Positions 8,944 through 17,297 of a stretch of DNA of 64,000 nt are shown here, piece by piece. Origin of the DNA: G963667675 sp965197565 (lineage in GTDB: Bacteria > Chloroflexota > Dehalococcoidia > Lucifugimonadales > UBA3495); assembly GCA_965197565.1 (NCBI GenBank), contig CBDANK010000003.1:558001-622000 (forward strand), read 5' to 3'. Within the stretch, counting starts at the first letter, position 1. Each line of letters starts with the position of its first letter. Under the pieces are notes generated by a model. The model saw only the letters and a list, made by a program, of their open reading frames with translations. It was not told the origin of the DNA and made no database searches. Made by a program: the position numbers and the translations under genes.

Positions 8944-8947
8944 AGCC

Positions 8948-9925
8948 GTGGCTGTAACCCCACTCACTTCCTTCCAAGATATCCGGGTGGAATGGGAGCG
9001 TCTCCTGTCTGTTTTGCCGATGAACACCATTTTTCTTACTCCGCAGTGGCAGGAAGTGTGGTGGGAAACATTTGGCGACGGCAGAGGAATGGCCGGGTTT
9101 TACCTTCGCGATGAGGGCGGCGTAGCAGCCATAGCTTCTTTATCCCGGTCCGGAGACACCCTCTCTTTTATGGGCAACCAAGACACTTTCGACTATAACG
9201 ATTTCATGGTAAGTCCCGGTTACGAGCCGGTCTTTTTCGACACCTTGCTCCAATGCCTTGAGGACCAAAGTTGCAACGCCTTGGAGTTGGTTTCATTGTT
9301 GGAGACCTCGCCTACTCTGCGCTATTTGCCGGCAATCGCCCGAGAACGCGGTTACCAGGTGGAGGTGGAGAAGGAGGACGTTACTTTCGGCATCGAACTC
9401 CACGGGACTTGGGACGAATACTTGGCGGCTCTGCCCAAGAAAGACCGCCACGAGCTGCGCCGCAAATTCCGCCGCTTGGACTCATCGGTAAATTGGAGCT
9501 GGTACAGCCTGGACGACCAGGATGAGGTGGCCGGCAACTTGGCGGAATTTGTGTCGTTGATGCGTCAGAGCCGGGCTGAGAAAGACCAGTATATGACCCC
9601 GGAACGGTTGCGTTTCTTCCAGCGCATTACCCATAGGATGGCCCGGCTGGGAGCTATCAAGCTCTTCTTCCTGGAGATAGAGGGGCAGCGGGTAGCCACA
9701 AGTTTATGCTTCGATTACGCTTCTTCGCGCTTGTTGTACAATAGCGGGTACAATCTCGATTTTGGCTACTACAGTGTTGGGCTTTTGCTCAACGCTTTGT
9801 GCCTCAAGGAAGCCTTGGAACAGGGTATGGGATACTTTGATTTTCTGCGGGGGCCCGAGCCCTACAAACATCACTTGGGCGGCTTGCAGCGGGACCTCTA
9901 CCAGATGGTGGTGAAACGGAGTTGA
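8948..9925 (+). CDS. GNAT-superfamily (FemAB/CelD-like) acyltransferase
   Basis: 325 residues from a GTG start. The pattern NTIFLTPQWQEVWWETFGDG near the N-terminus and the later RHELRRKFRRL, LFFLEIEGQRVATSLCFDYA and YFDFLRGPEPYKHHL are typical of the BioF2-like/CelD acetyltransferase group, which acylates amino groups on sugars or cell-envelope precursors. The acceptor is unknown. It lies between folE (4-base gap) and a glycosyltransferase whose start overlaps its stop, so a glycan or glycolipid role is a reasonable inference. Confidence 0.75.
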   Translation: MAVTPLTSFQDIRVEWERLLSVLPMNTIFLTPQWQEVWWETFGDGRGMAGFYLRDEGGVAAIASLSRSGDTLSFMGNQDTFDYNDFMVSPGYEPVFFDTLLQCLEDQSCNALELVSLLETSPTLRYLPAIARERGYQVEVEKEDVTFGIELHGTWDEYLAALPKKDRHELRRKFRRLDSSVNWSWYSLDDQDEVAGNLAEFVSLMRQSRAEKDQYMTPERLRFFQRITHRMARLGAIKLFFLEIEGQRVATSLCFDYASSRLLYNSGYNLDFGYYSVGLLLNALCLKEALEQGMGYFDFLRGPEPYKHHLGGLQRDLYQMVVKRS

Positions 9926-11151
9926 GCCTCCAAAGAGTTGCTTTCATAGCGTTCCATGCCTGCCCCTTGGCGGCTCCAGGACAGGGGAAGTCGGGCGGCA
10001 TGAATGTTTACGTTCGGGAGTTGGCCAGTGCTTTGGGTAATCTTGGCGTGCAGGTGGATATATTCACTCGCACGCACCTGGGGACCAAAAGCACAATCGA
10101 GCAGGTTACCCCAATGGTCCGCGTGGTCCACCTGTCCGGCGGAGACCCCGAGGCGCCCATGGAATCCCTGTTCCAGCACTTGCCCCAGTTTCGGGATGCG
10201 CTGGAAGACTTCAGGCGGGACAACCATCTGGACTATAAAGTGGTCCACTCCCACTATTGGCTCTCCGGCTGGGTCGGCCAAGCCCTCGCCCAAAGAGAAA
10301 ATATTCCTCATGTGTTGACCTTTCACACCCTGGGGCTAATAAAGATGCAGTCTCGGGCCGGAGAGGTGGAGCCTGTGGAGCGGCAACAGGTCGAGCGAGA
10401 CCTGATGGCCTCGGCCCAAAGGATTGTTGCTTTTAGTGCACACGAACGCGACGCCATGGTCAGGCTTTACCAGGCTGACGCCAGCCGGATCATGTTGGCG
10501 CCCTGCGGAGTCGACCTTTCCCTCTTCCGGCCCTTGGACCAAGAAAGCGTAAGGGACCGGCTGGGCCTGAATGGAGAAAAGGTCTTCCTTTATGTGGGAC
10601 GGCTGGAGCCGTTGAAAGGGCCGGATTTGCTGTTGCAGATTGCTAGCCACTTGGAGACCTGTGAGAAAATCCGCGTGCTGGTGGTGGGGGGCGGGGCCAG
10701 CGAAGAACAGGAACTGGTCCGGCTCCGCCGTCTGGCCAGAACTCTCAAGGTGGAGGAAGTCATCGACTTCGTGGGAAGAGTAGAGCAAGAAGAGTTGCCT
10801 CTGTACTACAACGCCGCCGACGTGTGCGTGGTTCCTTCTTATTACGAGAGTTTCGGTTTGGCGGCTTTGGAGTCCATGGCTTGCGGCACGCCGGTAGTGG
10901 CTGCTAGGGTGGGCGGCCTTTCCACCATCGTTCAACACGGCCGCACCGGCTATCTAAAGTCCTGGAGATGCCCCGAAGCCTTTGCCAACTCCCTGGAAAT
11001 GATCATTTCCAGCGAGCGGCTCCGCCAGAGCATGGGCAAAGCAGCGCGCAGAAGGGCCGAGGGGATGGGCTGGGAGAAAGTGGCCGCCGAATTGTCCCGA
11101 GCCTATGATGCGTTGACCCAAGAAAAGCCTCAAGAAGATAATGGCATGTAG
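9922..11151 (+). CDS. GT4-family glycosyltransferase, MshA-like
   Basis: 409 residues with the GT-B fold. The N-terminal acceptor domain has GKSGGMNVYVRELASALG, resembling MshA and sucrose-phosphate-synthase-type enzymes. The C-terminal donor domain has FLYVGRLEPLKGPDLL and the E-x7-E motif in ESFGLAALESMACGTPVVA. It probably uses UDP- or GDP-sugars. The start is a TTG that overlaps the preceding TGA (TTGA), so translation is likely coupled to the acyltransferase. MshA function cannot be claimed without a mycothiol ligase gene. Confidence 0.88.
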   Translation: MSLQRVAFIAFHACPLAAPGQGKSGGMNVYVRELASALGNLGVQVDIFTRTHLGTKSTIEQVTPMVRVVHLSGGDPEAPMESLFQHLPQFRDALEDFRRDNHLDYKVVHSHYWLSGWVGQALAQRENIPHVLTFHTLGLIKMQSRAGEVEPVERQQVERDLMASAQRIVAFSAHERDAMVRLYQADASRIMLAPCGVDLSLFRPLDQESVRDRLGLNGEKVFLYVGRLEPLKGPDLLLQIASHLETCEKIRVLVVGGGASEEQELVRLRRLARTLKVEEVIDFVGRVEQEELPLYYNAADVCVVPSYYESFGLAALESMACGTPVVAARVGGLSTIVQHGRTGYLKSWRCPEAFANSLEMIISSERLRQSMGKAARRRAEGMGWEKVAAELSRAYDALTQEKPQEDNGM

Positions 11152-11279
11152 CCGGGGCTTGTGCTGCGGGGAGTCCGGGCTGACGGCTGTACCGATTACC
11201 TCGCTTCCCGTGTCCGCTTTCCAGGCTTTCCGGACTCGTTCGATGTCGAAAGGTCCTATATCCTATTTCGGAGGCGTTT

Positions 11280-11960
11280 TTGAACTCTCAAGGCGAAACA
11301 CCGCCACACCGGCGCCGGCTTGGCCCCCTAGGCGCGGTCCTGGTCCACTTCGAGCGTACCCTGGGCGCGGGAATTCTGGTGATGCTGCCCATCGCCATCA
11401 CCGCTATCGTCTTGAAATTCTTCTTCGACCTGTTGGACCCTATCCTACAACGACCCTTCGACTTCGCCTGGGACCGGGATATTCCTGGACTGGGATTGGC
11501 AGCCCTGGCTATTCTGATCTATCTTGCCGGGCTCATAGCCGCTTTCGTGCTGGGCCGCCGGGCCATTGACATAGCCCACCGGGTGATAGAAGTGATACCA
11601 GTGGTTAAGGGTATCTACAGTACCACCAGGTCTGCGGTGTTAATGCTGTCAAACACCGATGACCACCGGTACAGCGGGGTGGTGCTGATAGACTTTCCTC
11701 GGCCTGGCATCAAGTCCATTGGGCTCATTACCGCTCGAATGACCGACAACAACGGCCAAGACATGGTGGCGATTTACATCCCAACCACTCCAATACCCAC
11801 TTCCGGTTTCCTGGTAATAGCGCCCGTCGCTGAAGTGACCCTCGCCGACATGAGTGTCGATGAGGCCATGAGAATAGTTATTTCCGGCGGAGTCCTGTCA
11901 TCGCGGGTATTCGAGCGTATTGGAGTAGCTACTCAGGACAATCCCCGCTCGAACCAATGA
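11280..11960 (+). CDS. DUF502-family membrane protein
   Basis: 226 residues from a TTG start with GGAGG at 11270-11274. Two membrane segments lie at about residues 27-50 (GILVMLPIAITAIVLKFFF) and 63-88 (LGLAALAILIYLAGLIAAFV). A soluble domain follows with the family pattern IPVVKGIYSTTRSAV and FPRPGIKSIGLIT. The family is widespread and of unknown function, with possible links to envelope homeostasis. Its 3' end overlaps the convergent GNAT gene by 28 bases. Confidence 0.88.
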   Translation: MNSQGETPPHRRRLGPLGAVLVHFERTLGAGILVMLPIAITAIVLKFFFDLLDPILQRPFDFAWDRDIPGLGLAALAILIYLAGLIAAFVLGRRAIDIAHRVIEVIPVVKGIYSTTRSAVLMLSNTDDHRYSGVVLIDFPRPGIKSIGLITARMTDNNGQDMVAIYIPTTPIPTSGFLVIAPVAEVTLADMSVDEAMRIVISGGVLSSRVFERIGVATQDNPRSNQ

Positions 11961-12832
11961 AGCTCTCCGGCTTTCTCGAAGCCGACTGAGGTGTATAGCC
12001 GCACCGCCGGGGTGTTGCTTCCGTTCACTTCCAACCTGATGTCGGCCACATCCAAGGACCGCAAGTATTCCATGCCAGCCAAGAGTATGCCGCTGCTGAT
12101 ACCCCGGCCTCGATAGTCGGGTGACACGCCTATCATTCCAATGACGCCGCGGATAGAGCCGTTTACCGAGGAAAGACAGGTCCAGCAGTATCCGGTCGTT
12201 GTATCCCCGTGATTCAGGAAAATAATGCCTTGGGGCGAGGTATTGGCCATAGAGCTGCGGTACTCTATCTGTTCCACGGTGTTAGGGCTAAACCCCCAAC
12301 TGCCGGAAAATGCGGCGTTCTGGATTTCGGTTAGGACCGCCGCGTCGTCGGGTTGGAACGGTCGGACCGAGAACCCCTCGGGGACTGGGACCCGGGGTAG
12401 GTCATCATGCCGCCACACCATGTTCCAATACCGGCGCACCAAGGAAAACCCCTCGTCCTCCAGTCTCTCGGCCCTGGGCGAGGGATCGGGCAAGCAAACA
12501 TGGACTACTCGCGCGCCCAGCTTCCCGGCCCGGGCCACAGCCCAACGGATCATCTCCAACTCCTGAGGACTGCCGGACATGCCGGCAGCTACCTCCAACT
12601 GAAGAACGGCCCGGCTGATGGGCGGCTCCGGGAAGACCAAGCTATGTCCTAGTAGCCGACCGTCTTCTTCCAGCAGCAAACAGTTTTCCTCGGGGTCCAG
12701 CCCCGGCTGGCCCAGTATGTCCTGGAAGGTGCGGCGGCCCAAATCCCGGCCCTGGTCTCCCCATGAGCTACAGGTCTCAACGAAATCCAGAAGCGCTGGC
12801 AACCGGCCGGGGGTAAAGTTGCGGAGTGGCAA
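11933..12832 (-). CDS. Tandem GNAT N-acetyltransferase (MshD-like architecture)
   Basis: 299 residues from a TTG start. Residues ~1-150 form a degenerate GNAT domain. Residues ~160-299 form a good one with the acetyl-CoA-binding motif GVSPDYRGRGISSGILLAGM and a following ADIRLEVNGSNTPAVRLYTS strand. Two fused GNAT domains are the layout of mycothiol synthase MshD and of several other acetyltransferases. The substrate is not determinable from sequence. It overlaps the DUF502 gene tail to tail. Confidence 0.82.
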   Translation of the reverse strand: MPLRNFTPGRLPALLDFVETCSSWGDQGRDLGRRTFQDILGQPGLDPEENCLLLEEDGRLLGHSLVFPEPPISRAVLQLEVAAGMSGSPQELEMIRWAVARAGKLGARVVHVCLPDPSPRAERLEDEGFSLVRRYWNMVWRHDDLPRVPVPEGFSVRPFQPDDAAVLTEIQNAAFSGSWGFSPNTVEQIEYRSSMANTSPQGIIFLNHGDTTTGYCWTCLSSVNGSIRGVIGMIGVSPDYRGRGISSGILLAGMEYLRSLDVADIRLEVNGSNTPAVRLYTSVGFEKAGELHWFERGLS

Positions 12833-13266
12833 TGCAAATCCTCAAGGCGTCAAGATATCGGGGCGGTGTAGTTACAGGTATTGCGGTCGTTGGCTTGCCT
12901 TTGCGGCGTTGACGAGTTTCGTAAACTCGCGACCGAATCAGGCGCCTGGCACTATTGCCGGATTGTAGCAGAGTGGCCTACGGCCCACAAGACGGAAGAC
13001 CGGCTTCGGATTCGGCCCATCACTGGCATTGCCATGAAAATAGGCCATTTTCATCGCTCTTGTATGGCCTCCGTAAGGCCATAGTGATTCCGACCGGCTC
13101 AACTTGTCATTCCGAACGGAGTGAGGAATCTAAAAGGCTTGGGCAGCAGCACGCCCAAGAAAGTGAGGAGTTTAGACCCTTCGCTTTGCTCAGAGCCTGC
13201 CCCTGGCAACAGGTTTCTGCCATCAGGTTGGTGAGGCCCGTCCACAACAACCCTGCTCTCGCATGG
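12833..13266. other. Intergenic region between two minus-strand genes
   Basis: 434 bases without a supported gene. It contains one REP-like element (13106-13200, listed separately) and short inverted stretches around 12963-13085. No clear promoter was seen for the GNAT gene. Confidence 0.6.
13106..13200 (+). repeat. REP-like intergenic element
   Basis: Begins with GTCATTCCGAACGGAGTGAG and continues with GAGGAGTTTAGACCCTTCG and CTTTGCTCAG. These phrases resemble the short palindromic intergenic repeats scattered in many GC-rich genomes. A related phrase, CTTCGACTCCGCTGGG followed by GCTCAGGATGAGC, occurs at about 24028-24060. Genome-wide copy number was not tested. Confidence 0.5.
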
Positions 13267-15555
13267 TCAGGAACGCGGCCGTTTCTTCGTCGGATCATAG
13301 AATGGAAAACGCACAACCGTGGCGGGTATGCGCTTCTGGTGGCCATCGAGCTTGCCCACCTCGACCTCGGTCCCAATGCCGGAATACTCTACAGCGATCC
13401 GGCACAGGGCAATGTTCATGCTCAGAATTGGCGAACGAGTGCCGCTGGTGATAATACCGATCCGGTTGCGTCCAACATAGACGCCGTCGCCGTGAGCCGC
13501 CGGCTCGTTGCTTGCCAATTCCAGGCCCACCAGGGTTCGGTGGGGATGTTCCTTGCGGCGGGTGAGCGCTTCTTTACCGATGAAGCCGTCTTCCTTCGAC
13601 TTAAGAGAGACTGTAAAGCCGATACCGGCCTCAAACGGGTCGATCTGATCGTCGAACTCGCGGCCGGCGAGGATTAAACCGGATTCGATGCGCAAAACTT
13701 CCAGTGCTTTGAGGCCCAGCGGCGTCAGCTCGTGGGGCCGTCCCGCCTCCCAGATACTATCCCAGACGGTGAGAGCATCGTTGGGATGACACCATATCTC
13801 GTAGCCCAACTCGCCGGTATAGCCGGTGCGTGAGACCAGAATCGGCGCACCCTTCATGTGGCCGACGCGGCCGATGGTGAACCGAAACCAGGTCAGTTCC
13901 TCCAGTTCAGGCTGGGTTGGCGGCGTCCACACAACTTCTTTGAGGATGTCCCGGCTCTTCGGCCCCTGCACCGCAATGTTGTGAAGCTGACTGGTGGAGG
14001 ACTTGACTTGGACGCGGAGGCTCAACTTTTCAGCCTGCTGCCTCAGCCAGATGCCGCCGTAATCGTCGCCGCAGACCCAACGGAAGTTGTTGTCGCCCAG
14101 CCGGAAGAGGGTGCCGTCGTCCAGCATTCCGCCGGTGTCATAACACATGGCTGTGTACACGATGCGGCCGGCGGAGAGAGTGCGCACGTTGCGGGTCAGT
14201 GTCCGCTGCAAAAGCTCCTCGGCGTCAGGGCCTAGGACTTCGAACTTGCGCAGTTGCGAGAGGTCCATTACTACGGCACGCTCACGGCAGGCGTAATATT
14301 CCTCGGCGGCGCCGTGGCCGGTAAAGGAACTCGGCAGCCAGAAACCGCGGAACTCTTCAAAGTTGCGTGTCAGTGCGGAAGTCCTTGCATGGAACGCCGT
14401 TTCGCGTGTCAACCGGGGGGCAGCGTCCGCAGTCATTCTGTAGGCAACCCCCTTGGAAAAAGTATTCTTCGCCGGATATACCCGGATATGGACGTCAGTG
14501 GGGTTCCAACCGTTGGTCGCGGCAATGTCGTCGGGACAGGCCGATGACGCGCAGACAAGATCGGTAAGCGCCTTCATTAGCACATAGTCCCCCGGACGCG
14601 ACCAAGGCTCATCTAGAAACAGTACGTTATTGTTGTCGATCCTTGTATTGTAGAAGAAATTTATCGCCGGCCAGCCGGTGCGCGGCGCGATCCCATAGGG
14701 GTCCAACTCGGCATTGAAGTTGTCGGTGCAGTTCACATGGCCGGGATAGCCCATATCTTCGTAATACTTGGGGGTGCAGGCGAGGCCGAAGGTATCGTGG
14801 CGGCCCACGGTGTCCCGCACCACTTCCACCAATGGTTGCATGTCTTGGTCGAAGAACTTGGAAAACAGGCCGGGACTGGGATAGGCTGAGCCCATCAAGG
14901 TGCGCGTGGTAGTGGCGTCGAGGCCGCGTTCGATTCCTCGTTGCAATTGGCGGCTATCGTAGGCAAGGAAGTCTGAGCACTGCCGTCCGGCAACGTCGAT
15001 GACTTGTATAAAATCTCCAGCCTTTACTTCGTAGGCGAGAGCGGACGCTTTGGGCACTCTAAAATCGAGGCTCGCCACGGCCAGCGGCGGCGGCAAGAGA
15101 ATATCGTCAAGCTTTGCCGCTTGAGCACGGGTAACGTCGACAGCTAAATCGGTGGGAGGGTCCTGCTGGTCCACGCGCATGGGCCCGCCGGGGGAAGCAA
15201 TAACGCAAATAACATCCCGTTCGGCGGTAAAGGAGGCCCGCTCCCCCGGCCGGGAATTATCTCCGAAAAGCCGCGCCGCAGGCGCGTCCGTCGCATCAAT
15301 GCCGAACTGCCGCAGCCTAAAGACGGCGGTCCGGGTGTCTTCATCTTCCCTGACGGAAAAGGCCGTCAGCTTGCTGTCGGCGCGGGCGCCCAGGGCTTCC
15401 AGGTCCTCCCGGCCCCCAGTACCGAAAGCGGCAAGCTCGCAGCCCTGCCAGCCCTCCGGGTCGGTAATGGCAATGCGGTCGCCTGGGGCGAGCTTGAAAG
15501 CGGTAGCCCCGCCGCCAGGCACCCGGTAACGTTCCGTGCCGGTCTCTTTTTTCAA
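13267..15555 (-). CDS. tdm: Trimethylamine N-oxide demethylase (Tdm-like: DUF1989 + GcvT domains)
   Basis: 762 residues with two parts. Residues ~1-385 are a DUF1989-type region; its conserved FGLACTPKYYEDMGYPGHVN and NCTDNFNAEL carry cysteines, histidine and aspartate suited to zinc. Residues ~400-762 are a glycine-cleavage T-protein-like, THF-binding domain (YYACRERAVVMDLSQLRKFE, ILVSRTGYTGELGYEIW). This is the architecture of Tdm, which splits TMAO into dimethylamine and formaldehyde, the latter captured by THF. The TTG start overlaps the tmm stop, so the two are probably translationally coupled. Related DUF1989-GcvT fusions of other function exist, but the tmm neighbour makes Tdm the best call. 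Confidence 0.88.
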   Translation of the reverse strand: MKKETGTERYRVPGGGATAFKLAPGDRIAITDPEGWQGCELAAFGTGGREDLEALGARADSKLTAFSVREDEDTRTAVFRLRQFGIDATDAPAARLFGDNSRPGERASFTAERDVICVIASPGGPMRVDQQDPPTDLAVDVTRAQAAKLDDILLPPPLAVASLDFRVPKASALAYEVKAGDFIQVIDVAGRQCSDFLAYDSRQLQRGIERGLDATTTRTLMGSAYPSPGLFSKFFDQDMQPLVEVVRDTVGRHDTFGLACTPKYYEDMGYPGHVNCTDNFNAELDPYGIAPRTGWPAINFFYNTRIDNNNVLFLDEPWSRPGDYVLMKALTDLVCASSACPDDIAATNGWNPTDVHIRVYPAKNTFSKGVAYRMTADAAPRLTRETAFHARTSALTRNFEEFRGFWLPSSFTGHGAAEEYYACRERAVVMDLSQLRKFEVLGPDAEELLQRTLTRNVRTLSAGRIVYTAMCYDTGGMLDDGTLFRLGDNNFRWVCGDDYGGIWLRQQAEKLSLRVQVKSSTSQLHNIAVQGPKSRDILKEVVWTPPTQPELEELTWFRFTIGRVGHMKGAPILVSRTGYTGELGYEIWCHPNDALTVWDSIWEAGRPHELTPLGLKALEVLRIESGLILAGREFDDQIDPFEAGIGFTVSLKSKEDGFIGKEALTRRKEHPHRTLVGLELASNEPAAHGDGVYVGRNRIGIITSGTRSPILSMNIALCRIAVEYSGIGTEVEVGKLDGHQKRIPATVVRFPFYDPTKKRPRS

Positions 15556-16916
15556 CCCTCAGCCTTTAGAAACGCAGCCATGGAATCGTCCACGGCCTTC
15601 ATCCACGGCGTGTGGTGGACCGGGGCCACGGTCCCGGTGCAAGGCGATGGATGCGACTGGTCGCGGTAGGTCTGGATGTCTTCGTCCTTATGATGCTCCC
15701 AGCGTTTGAAGGTTTCAGCGGCCAAGTCCAGGTCGAAGTCGGCGTAGTCAGTTTCCTTGCAGAGGTCCTTGATGTAATCGGTCTGAAAGTCGATGTCCTC
15801 CATGGGGTCCTTTAGCGCCTCCTCCCGGGCCCGCCATCCGGCCATGTCTCTTTCCATCTCATCCTTTGAAGGCAGCGCGATGCGTCCCAGCACATAGTCG
15901 CGCGCATACCAGGCCTGGGCGTCGAACATGGTAAAAGTGTAGTACTGGTCCTGCATCCCCAGATACATCAGGCCGGGGTTGTTTTTCCAGAAAATACCCT
16001 TGTAGAGGTCCGGGGGGTATAGGCGGTTCCTAGTTTTCAGACGAAGTCTATCCTCAAGGAAAGAAAATTTGTGCAGATACCCGGTGCACAGAATGACCGC
16101 GTCCACCTCCCGGCTGCTTCCGTCCTTGAAATGCGCCGTTTTGCCGGCAATCTTGGTCAACAACGGCACTTCAATCATCCCTTCCGGCCATTTGAAACCC
16201 ATGGGACTGGTCCGATAGCTGATGGTGACCGACTTGGCGCCGTACTTATGGCACTGTAACGCAATGTCTTCGGCCGAGTAGCTGCTGCCCACCACCAACA
16301 AGTCCTGGCCGGCGTATTCACGGGCGTCTCGGAAATCGTGGGAATGGCACACGCGCCCCGGAAATGTTTCTATGCCGTCAAAATAAGGCGCGTTGGGAAT
16401 GGAGAAGTGCCCGGTAGCTACTATTACGTAATCGAATATTTCGGACCGAGTATGCGGCTTTTCCAGGTCCTCGGCAGTGACGGTGAATTTCCCCAGGTCA
16501 TCGGAGTACACCACGAGCCGGACCGGGCTGTTGAACCGAATGCGACTTCTGACGCCGCTTTTCTCGGCGCGAGCCAAAATGTAATTGTGTAAAACTTCAC
16601 GGGGCGGGAACGATGAAATCGGCCGTCCGAAGTGTTCATCGAAGGTGTAGTCGGCGAATTCCAGGCACTCCTTGGGGCCATTCGACCAGAGGTGCCGGTA
16701 CATGCTTCCATGCACCGGCTCGCCGTATTCGTCGAGCCCAGTCCGCCAGTTAAAATCCCAGAGACCCCCCCAGTCCTTCTGTCTTTCAAAGCACACCAGT
16801 TCCGGTACAGCCGCTCCCAATTTGCGTGCCTGTTCGAAGGCGTGAAGCACCGCCAAGCCGCAAGGGCCGGCTCCGATTATGGCAACTCTCGCGGTCAATT
16901 TGTCCTGCGAATCCAA
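15552..16916 (-). CDS. tmm: Trimethylamine monooxygenase (bacterial FMO)
   Basis: 454 residues, a flavin-containing monooxygenase oxidising trimethylamine to TMAO with NADPH and O2. It has the FAD loop IIGAGPCGLA (~14-23), the NADPH loop VVGSSYSAEDI and the FMO signature FPGRVCHSHDF. Long stretches such as WRTGLDEYGEPVHGSMYRHL and SNGPKECLEFADYTFDEHFG, and the late TGTVAPVHHTPWMKAVDDS, agree with my memory of characterised Tmm proteins and not merely with generic FMOs. The start is TTG at 16914-16916. It is transcribed with tdm, divergently from the N-methylglutamate genes. Confidence 0.93.
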   Translation of the reverse strand: MDSQDKLTARVAIIGAGPCGLAVLHAFEQARKLGAAVPELVCFERQKDWGGLWDFNWRTGLDEYGEPVHGSMYRHLWSNGPKECLEFADYTFDEHFGRPISSFPPREVLHNYILARAEKSGVRSRIRFNSPVRLVVYSDDLGKFTVTAEDLEKPHTRSEIFDYVIVATGHFSIPNAPYFDGIETFPGRVCHSHDFRDAREYAGQDLLVVGSSYSAEDIALQCHKYGAKSVTISYRTSPMGFKWPEGMIEVPLLTKIAGKTAHFKDGSSREVDAVILCTGYLHKFSFLEDRLRLKTRNRLYPPDLYKGIFWKNNPGLMYLGMQDQYYTFTMFDAQAWYARDYVLGRIALPSKDEMERDMAGWRAREEALKDPMEDIDFQTDYIKDLCKETDYADFDLDLAAETFKRWEHHKDEDIQTYRDQSHPSPCTGTVAPVHHTPWMKAVDDSMAAFLKAEG

Positions 16917-17099
16917 TCTCTAAGCGGGCACACGGGCGTCAGGGTGAAGATGTAGCTGAGATTGACGAAAACAGGCCGGTATTCATAGGGAACTTGCGGA
17001 CGCGCCATATCAAGGCATCCGTCATGGCCGGGATGTTAGCATCGGCCCTCATGCGCTGTCAATCAGCAAAAGTGAGACGGCAGGACCTTTCAGTTGTTC

Positions 17100-17186
17100 G
17101 TCTGAACTGTAATTTCTCTGATTCCAAGATTTACAGGATTGGGAAGTCCTGCGAATCCCTTAATCCGAATGAATCCTGGTTCGGAC
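17100..17186. repeat. Dispersed inverted-repeat element, copy 1
   Basis: An 87-bp element that opens with GTCTGAACTGTAATTT and closes with AATCCTGGTTCGGAC. The ends are imperfect inverted repeats. Copies 2 and 3 lie at 47271-47355 and 58962-59056. This copy occupies the divergent tmm / DAO-oxidoreductase promoter region. Confidence 0.7.
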
Positions 17187-17232
17187 GATTACATCAAGAA
17201 CCGAAAGACCCTGGGGTCTGGAAAATGTGGGG

Positions 17233-17261
17233 TTGATGCCCTCATATCCCCTATATATAAT
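17233..17261 (+). promoter_or_regulatory. sigma70-type promoter of the plus-strand methylamine operon
   Basis: TTGATG (17233-17238), a 17-base spacer and TATAAT (17256-17261). Transcription would begin near 17268, 30 bases before the GTG start. The rest of the 366-base divergent region (16917-17282) holds the repeat above; no clear minus-strand promoter for tmm was recognised. Confidence 0.72.
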
Positions 17262-17297
17262 GAGCAACACTCTTAAGGTCTGTTGGAGGTCCGGAGC